From Reticulomyxa filosa (taxonomy: Eukaryota > Foraminifera > Reticulomyxidae): a DNA stretch of 24,958 nt. Each line of letters begins with the position of its first letter. Positions within the stretch are counted from its first letter, which is position 1. This document shows, piece after piece, positions 19,294 through 24,958 of this stretch. The position numbers and the translations under genes were made by a program. Where the stretch lies: contig ASPP01027208.1 of assembly GCA_000512085.1 (NCBI GenBank), positions 1-24,958 on the forward strand, read 5' to 3'. The notes beneath the pieces were generated by a model, which worked only from the letters and a program-made list of their open reading frames with translations, searched no databases and had not been told where the DNA came from.

Positions 19294-21012
19294 ATGCTTG
19301 ATTTATCGGGACATTTTCAGTCTACAGTCCCCATAGTTGTTCATCTCAACGAACGTAATGCCTCCAATACGAATAATAATAAGCTTGGAATACTAACAAA
19401 AGCGAGTGGCAAAACGTGCAGCGTTCGAGTGATATCTCCACCAAGTCAACCTTTGGAAATAATCGAAGTAGAAGAACATGACCTGACTCCGGTAAAAGCG
19501 TGACTGAATTTGACAAAACAAAAAACAGCATGTGTTTTAAAAAAGGAAAGGAATGAATGGAAGACTGTTTGACAAATGATAGCTGTTGCAAATATGTTCG
19601 AAACATGTGATTCACGGTACAGGAGTGATATCAATGAAATCCTTCAAGAAATGTGAGACACTGTTTGAGGAGTGGATATTGGCACCAGACGGGCCAAACA
19701 ACCTCAACGACAAGGACTCGATCCTGGCGTGGTGGGATTACCTGACAAACAAATTGAACCCAGACAAGCTGAAGCTTTTCATGGACCTGTACCATCACAC
19801 AGATGGTCCGATTGTTGACAAAAGACAAAAGGCTTTGCAGAAACATGGCATTGACGATTTACAACTTGCAAAGGCATTGCTAATCGATGGGTTATTTGTT
19901 CATCTTTGTTGTTGTTGCTTGCATTAAAAAAAAAAACAAGATATTGCTTTTATGTATTAAATTATGTATTCAGAACAAACACATTCGAAGACGGTACGTA
20001 TGAGATAATATGTCGAATAAACCACAGCTGTGATCCGAACGTAATGATTCAACCAAATGGGAAAGTGGCTGCACTTTGTCACATTGCTGCGCAACAAGAA
20101 ATAACATGGAATTTTTTACCAGATCCATTTTTGTACAGACACACTCGAGAACGAATGCAATTTTTACGTGAAAATTGGGGCTTGTTTGTCAATGTCCCCG
20201 TTGTCAGTGTGCCTTGGATGACTCTCTAGTCTTCCAATGTCCTCAAGTTTTTTTTTATGTGATGATATGAAAAGCAAAAAAAAAAAAAAAGTAACAGTTG
20301 ATTCGACTTTTGTTGTTTTGATTTTGTGATGGGATGGGGGGAAAAAAAAAAAAACAAGTGCAAGGAAGCTTCAATCTATGTGTTCAATGGAAAACACAAA
20401 CCCGAAAAAAGAGAACGCAAAATGAGTGCATTCGTCGCGAAACAATGCGTGCAATGTGAATACGTGATAACATCCAAAGACTTGGACGACTTGGACTTAT
20501 TGGAGGCATTGATTGTGGACAGACAAAACATACATTTAATGTTTGAGAATGACATGAAGATATTGACTGCTTTGTTAAACTGGCTCGTATTGAACAACAG
20601 CTTGATGTTCACGTTGCTGCTTCGCGTGAAAGCAGGTGAATTTGAAATGCAATGCGAAATGCATTTGGTTGAAACATTGTGGACAATTGGTCACTTGCAA
20701 CCCTGGTATTTATGGAAACTGAATAATCCGGTGCAATGGAAAATCCTTGTCTTGTGTTATGAGTGTATGACCAGCATTTATAGCAATGCATACAACATTG
20801 TTCGATTTGACATTGAATTTGCTTTGGTCGAGTTGTGGATGGCTTGCATCAACGATGGCAATAAAAGCAAAAACAAAACTCACGAAAGCAAAATGAAGCG
20901 CTGGATTACTGCAATTGCACAAACTTTGAATTGCGCTTGTTCTTTATTTGCCACGCAAACTCAAAAACAGACAATTGAAAAAGTGCAAACAATGCTCGCT
21001 CAGTCTTTGTGA
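19294..21012 (+). CDS. SMYD-like SET-domain protein (putative lysine methyltransferase)
   Basis: Likely protein-lysine methyltransferase of the SET superfamily, or an inactive relative, about 477 residues. Exons: 19294-19491, 19583-19890, 19974-20246 and 20359-21012. Exon 1 looks like a small beta-barrel (GILTKASGKTCSVRVI ... EEHDLTP). SET starts with HGTGVISMKSF (about 77-87), has the cofactor-site motif RINHSCDPN (183-191), and ends in AAQQEITWNFLPDP. The usual catalytic Tyr of that last motif is Phe216 here. The post-SET zinc site CQCPRC, followed by CPQC across the last intron, is read one base out of frame from the SET part. The switch is at the TTT at 20185-20187, as if one base were missing; uncorrected, the protein would stop at 20229 and lose its zinc ligands. 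Exon 4 is mostly helical, as in the C-terminal domain of SMYD proteins. No MYND finger is present. Substrate unknown. Confidence 0.87.
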
Positions 21013-21176
21013 CATTTTGAATTTTTTTTTCCTTTGAACAAAATTTTTTTTTTTTTTTTTTTTTGCAAACGAAATAACGGTTACAAAAATATAAATTTAA
21101 AATTAACAAAACAAATCGGGATAAATCAAATGCACTTTATATTCATTAAAAACATAAGATAAAAAAAACAAGTAAA

Positions 21177-22317
21177 TCAAAACAAAAGAGTATTGTCAAT
21201 CGGCAAACTCGGATCTCGGCTCCATTCGTTCCACGAAGCGAAATAGTTTTTTACATTGGTATAACCATAGTGGGTTAAGACGAGCCAAACGTTACTTACC
21301 CGAGTTCCCTTTAAGCAATACAAAATGACAGGTTCAGCTTTGTCTTTAAGTCCAAGTTTGTCACGCATAATTGCATCAATTTCTTCTTTGGGTTTGGGAT
21401 TTCCCTTGTCCAGAAATTCGTACCATTCGATCCACTTTGCATTGGGCAGTCTCCCTTTTCGCGGACAAAAGTCCTTTCCATATACAGAGGTTGCACTGCT
21501 CGCACCGATCCATTCGTCTTTATCTCGAACATCGACGATATGAACCTTTTTCTTATGGGGGTTCATTATTGCGTCGAATATTTCGCCGCGATTGCTCATC
21601 CACGTTTCATTAATCTGGCTGACATATTCACACGCTTTGTGTTTGCTTGTCGCGCTCTCTTCCATCCAATCACTTATACTTTGATGCGAATTTGACAAGG
21701 TTTCCAAAAATGAATTTAAACCGCCTACGCAAAAACGACATATTGTTCCCAAGTCAGCCATTTAATTTGCGCCAAAAGAATCGTTGTTGTTATTGTTTAC
21801 AACAAGGATTACATCTTAACAAGGAAAAGTAAAAATACACTATAAAAAAAACAAACAAACCTTTCAAAACGGATACGTTGGGATGTCCCATGTATTTCAA
21901 GATGAAAGAAGAACGACACGAGACTGGATACAAGCCTCGCTCTCCTTGGTCGTAAACGACTACGTGTTCGTTGCTGGCGCCGCTAATGCCAAGACTGCTT
22001 AACTTCTTCGCAAAGTACTTTTGCATTGCCAGCATCCCAGCTGGGGACGAATCTTCTTGCAAATAACTGAACATGTCGTACATGTTCACTGCATCTTTTA
22101 TGTGACTTTTCTGGTACGTTTGTGGTGGTCTTACATCCATCACGACCGTTTTTGTGCTGTGTTGCTCAGGTCGAACTTGGAGCTTTACAAAATCTTGCGG
22201 ATGGAGAAGGGAGGGCAAAGCAAGGGCTGAAGGCAAACAAGTCCCGTTATACCTGACATGTACAGTGGAAAGTGTTTGGACATTTACAACTGCTTTTCGA
22301 AGAACTGATGAAAACAT
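21177..22317 (-). CDS. Two-domain rhodanese (thiosulfate/3-mercaptopyruvate sulfurtransferase)
   Basis: Sulfurtransferase with two tandem rhodanese domains, about 334 residues, transferring sulfane sulfur from thiosulfate or mercaptopyruvate to an acceptor through a Cys persulfide. Exons: 21861-22317 and 21177-21724. The junction restores the canonical VSVLKGGLNSF at the end of domain 1. Domain 1 shows VVMDVRPPQTY and VVVYDQGERG; domain 2 shows VHIVDVRDKDEW, KGRLPNA and the active-site loop YCLKGTRVS with Cys289, close to the CRKGVT-type loop of rhodanese. Thiosulfate versus mercaptopyruvate preference cannot be settled, since the loop matches neither exactly. The N-terminus (MFSSVLRKAVVNVQTL) is basic and free of acidic residues, which fits mitochondrial import. 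A second in-frame Met at about 21761 lies inside the intron and is not a start. The gene converges with the SET gene, with 164 bp between stop codons. Confidence 0.93.
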
Positions 22318-22781
22318 CTCTTTTTCTTAATTTCCTTGAAAGGAAAGGAGCGTGACCTTAACTATTCTGTACAACAAGCAAAACCCAACACAGTAATTTG
22401 CAAAAATAGAAAATATAACCACAATGCTACTTTATGAAAATTATCCATCTCTCTATAAAAGAATCGAAATTTTGAATAAATTTGTATTTTTTTGTGATTT
22501 CGTAATGTGTATACACAAGGAACATAATTACACAGCGCTAGTTTTTTATTTTGTATCGTCCAATGGCCTAAAATTGTGACATATCTCTCATGCACCGTTT
22601 ATTAGTTTCAGTTGCAACTAAGAGTTAGTTACTTGACTGTCAGACACTTTTGATTTGTTGAGAAGCGTCTAGAGTTTTGCTTTACCTTTCAGGAAAACGC
22701 CAAGTTTACAAAAAAACGGTCTAGGGACACAGGTCGTTCACATTTATTATCCAAAGAAATTAAGCGTCAATTATAGAAAGA
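22318..22781. promoter_or_regulatory. Probable promoter region between divergent rhodanese and TPR genes
   Basis: A gap of about 460 bp between two genes transcribed away from each other, so both promoters should lie here. A/T-rich; no individual element is recognised with confidence. Confidence 0.4.
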
Positions 22782-23749
22782 ATGTCGGATTCTCAAGTAT
22801 GCAAATGTATTCGCTTTGCTCTTTGCTTTGCTTTTGTGTTAAATATTTGCGCTGAAAAAAAAGTTAAGCCGCGACCAGAAAGACTACGAAGAAGCTCTAA
22901 AACTGAAAGAGCAGGGTAACGCAGCCTTTGCAAAAGGAGATAATAGAGAAGCACTGAAATGTTATTCACGAGTTTAGAAGACAAAAAACAGAAAGACCAG
23001 CAAAAAAAAAAAAACAAAACAAACAGCGCCTTGGTTGAATGGAGAAACATAGATATTTTTGCACATCGGGATGAATCCCTGTATGAACCTTGGAGCAATG
23101 ACAGGACAACAAACAGAAACCAGGCCGAAGCACCCCCTGGTATGTGTATGAGAGTGTTGATGTCCATACCGAACAAATGGAATACTGTGAACAATAATAA
23201 ATCGAAAGGAAATAAAAAGCGATGAGTTGAGACTGGCGGCATTTAATAACATGGCTGCAGTTCATGCGAACATGAACAATTGGGAGGCATGTAAAGAAAA
23301 GTGCTCTCAGGTGTGTTTTATTTGTATGCGAACAAGGGCTTTGTTTGTGGGCACTTGATTTTTTGTTTGTTTGTTTGAATTGAATTGAATTGAATTGAAA
23401 GGTTTTGAAACACGACGCAAAAAATGTAAAAGCGTTGTTTCGTCGGGCCAAAGCTTATCGCCATTTAGGCTTGTTTGAATTGGCACTTGCCGATTTGAAC
23501 AAAGTACAGGAGTTGATAGGCAAAGACTCGACCATTGAAGAAGAGCTGAAACTACTTAAGAAAGACGAACGCAATGCAGACAAAGCCTTTTATCTTCAAA
23601 TGCAAAAGGCCATGCAAAAAAATACCGAATTGAAAAAAAAGAAAAAAAGTGAGGACGACGCCACGTCCACACAAACAAACACCACTGACAAGAATTCAAC
23701 GTCTCTTCCCACTGAAGACAATGGCGCCGAAAAATCCACGGACACTTAA
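22782..23749 (+). CDS. TPR protein resembling the C-terminal half of FKBP/Cyp40 co-chaperones
   Basis: Small TPR protein of about 198 residues. Exons: 22782-22796, coding only MSDSQ; 22864-22971; a candidate 35-nt exon 23105-23139; 23220-23310; and 23402-23749. Splice sites are GT-AG and phases agree. First repeat: EEALKLKEQGNAAFAKGD then REALKCYSR. The second and third are LRLAAFNNMAAVHANMNNW and VKALFRRAKAYRHLGLFELA. The pattern, with a longer link between the first and second repeats, is that of TPR domains in large FKBP immunophilins and cyclophilin-40, which dock to the C-terminus of Hsp90; the tail DKAFYLQMQKAM also fits. No peptidyl-prolyl isomerase domain is present. The C-terminus is Lys-rich then Ser/Thr/Asp-rich. 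The 35-nt exon is the least certain part: without it the region 22972-23226 is one intron and the link is too short. Confidence 0.75.
23363..23399 (+). repeat. TTTG and AATTG repeats directly before a 3' splice site
   Basis: The end of the intron before the last TPR exon consists of about three TTTG units and then four AATTG units, followed at once by the AG at 23400-23401. The T-rich unit probably serves as polypyrimidine tract. Confidence 0.75.
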
Positions 23750-24958
23750 TACAACGCTGAAATTGTAATTCTTTTTTGGGACAACGCTTTTATTTCTATT
23801 TTTTTTTTTTCTCCATTCTTTCGGATTCAAAGAGTGAGTTTGGGTATCATACAATCTTCCTATACATCTTCAATGCACTGAATGACATTATGTTTTCTTT
23901 GGGTCGTTCTATGCAAAAGCTAAAAATAAATTCAACAATGTGTAAAATATATCATTGCCATCTTACGTTAATTCTGCTTCATCAGAAAACAGTATTTTTG
24001 CATTTGTGTTTCTTTTTTAAAATAACAATATTTGGTTTACTTGATCTCTGTCCTTTTTGTTATTTGGAAGACACATTGTATGGATCATTTCTGTTTACAT
24101 AGCGTATGTCAGTTTTCTAAACTTGCTTAAACATGGTCAAAATATTAGATCGAAAACATATCAGATTGTAATGTTTTCGACACATCTAAATCGTTTCTTG
24201 TCCAGTTATAAAATAACTATGAACTTTTTAGAATCTAACATAGAAAGCATTTAGACGACAGGAAAGCTAATGATAATGTTAACTGTTTTCACTGTCTGCT
24301 GTAGGGCAAGCCCTACTGTAGATGACCGAATTCTAAAGGATCTGAGGAATTCCCAGTGGGTTAAACTCCTTTACAACTTTTTTCACTTTTTTTGTTTATT
24401 CTTTATTTAACTTTTGTTTTATTGGAAACTGCTCTCAATAAAAGCAACCATCGTATTACACTTACAACTTCTGTACCTGGCCTTCCAACACTGCTATGAC
24501 AAACCTTTTTTTCTCGTAAAAAAAACTGGCCCAAAGCCTTTTTAAACGTGAAGCCGAATGTTCTTAGCTCAGTTTTGACCTCAAAGTATATCTTTATTTG
24601 ATCCAACATAAACTAGAATTCATTCAGCTTACTTGAATTGTAAAAATATGGAGAATGTAAAAACCCGGACAATCGAAATCAAGGCAACGAATTTACTCAG
24701 GCAAGGTCTCATAAGACTAAAAACTAAAAAACTTAATTATTTTATTCAAAAAGAAAAAATTAAAATAGAACACAGAATCAGGGATAAAAGTAAAAGCATA
24801 GCAAGATTCACAAAGACGTTTACTAGGACCTAAAAATCTCCGCAAATATTAATTTTTTCGAGTAAAGTTTTAAATTGTTCAACGACTGAATACTGTTAAA
24901 AAAACACTATTATCAGTATATTTTGATATGTGACCAGCATTCTCGTTCTAATGTGAAA
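23750..24958. other. A/T-rich region without supported gene
   Basis: Beyond the TPR stop codon the sequence is A/T-rich with short open frames on both strands. None has a recognisable motif or splice partner. A short inverted repeat, GTAGGG-CAAG-CCCTAC, lies at 24301-24316 in a slightly more G/C-rich patch (24280-24370), but nothing around it indicates an RNA gene. Confidence 0.55.

Noticed and set aside
21725-21761. Second start Met (MADLGTICRFCV) for the rhodanese C-terminal half as a separate gene
   Set aside because: The AG at 21725-21726 joins in phase to the first exon and restores a canonical rhodanese GG motif, so this Met lies in an intron.
24301-24316. Inverted repeat as an RNA gene or terminator
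   Set aside because: Only six or seven base pairs with a very short loop, no conserved flanks, and terminators of this type are not expected in a eukaryote.
24633-24833. 66-residue Lys/Ile/Arg-rich + strand open frame
   Set aside because: Composition is what A/T-rich non-coding DNA gives; no motif, no splice sites of note and no neighbouring exon.

Overview
This window is nuclear DNA from a unicellular eukaryote. The genes are split by short GT-AG introns (about 45 to 300 bp) that are rich in A/T and homopolymers. Coding sequence uses the standard code, intergenic DNA is very A/T-rich, and proteins carry long single-residue and two-residue repeats. A rhizarian, perhaps a foraminiferan of the Reticulomyxa type, would fit this style, but that is an impression and not a demonstrated assignment. 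No prokaryotic operon, CRISPR array, rRNA or tRNA was recognised.

Layout. 1-2000: two decayed non-LTR retrotransposon fragments facing each other, an RNase H end on the + strand and a zinc-knuckle ORF1-like piece on the - strand. 2000-3050: A/T-rich DNA with no gene seen. 3053-4931 (-): a four-exon membrane RBR E3 ubiquitin ligase with a C-terminal ubiquitin-interacting motif. 5279-15870 (-): one very large gene that I could chain through about 14 exons with matching splice phases. It encodes a roughly 3,100-residue protein: a glycosylated ectodomain ending in a GPS-like motif, membrane segments, coiled coil and SAM domain, a very long disordered region full of Thr-Pro motifs, a conserved-looking domain of unknown family, two more membrane segments and a Cys-rich tail. 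16510-17700 (-): ankyrin-repeat protein. 18258-19004 (-): small two-exon orphan. 19294-21012 (+): SMYD-like SET-domain protein. 21177-22317 (-): two-domain rhodanese/sulfurtransferase, convergent with the SET gene. 22782-23749 (+): TPR co-chaperone-like protein. 23750-24958: A/T-rich DNA with no supported gene.

The genes do not form an obvious pathway. They look like ordinary unlinked neighbours in a protist genome: signalling and adhesion, ubiquitination, protein methylation, sulfur metabolism and protein folding. The item most worth pursuing is the giant GPS/SAM membrane protein, whose domain order I do not recognise from a named family. Four reading-frame breaks in otherwise well-preserved genes each lie at a short A/T homopolymer, so assembly or sequencing miscalls are the simplest explanation, although two of them could instead be very short introns.

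Exon boundaries were derived by hand from splice consensus, phase and protein continuity. Summed exon lengths divide by three for all seven protein-coding genes, counting one inferred missing base each for the ankyrin and SET genes.
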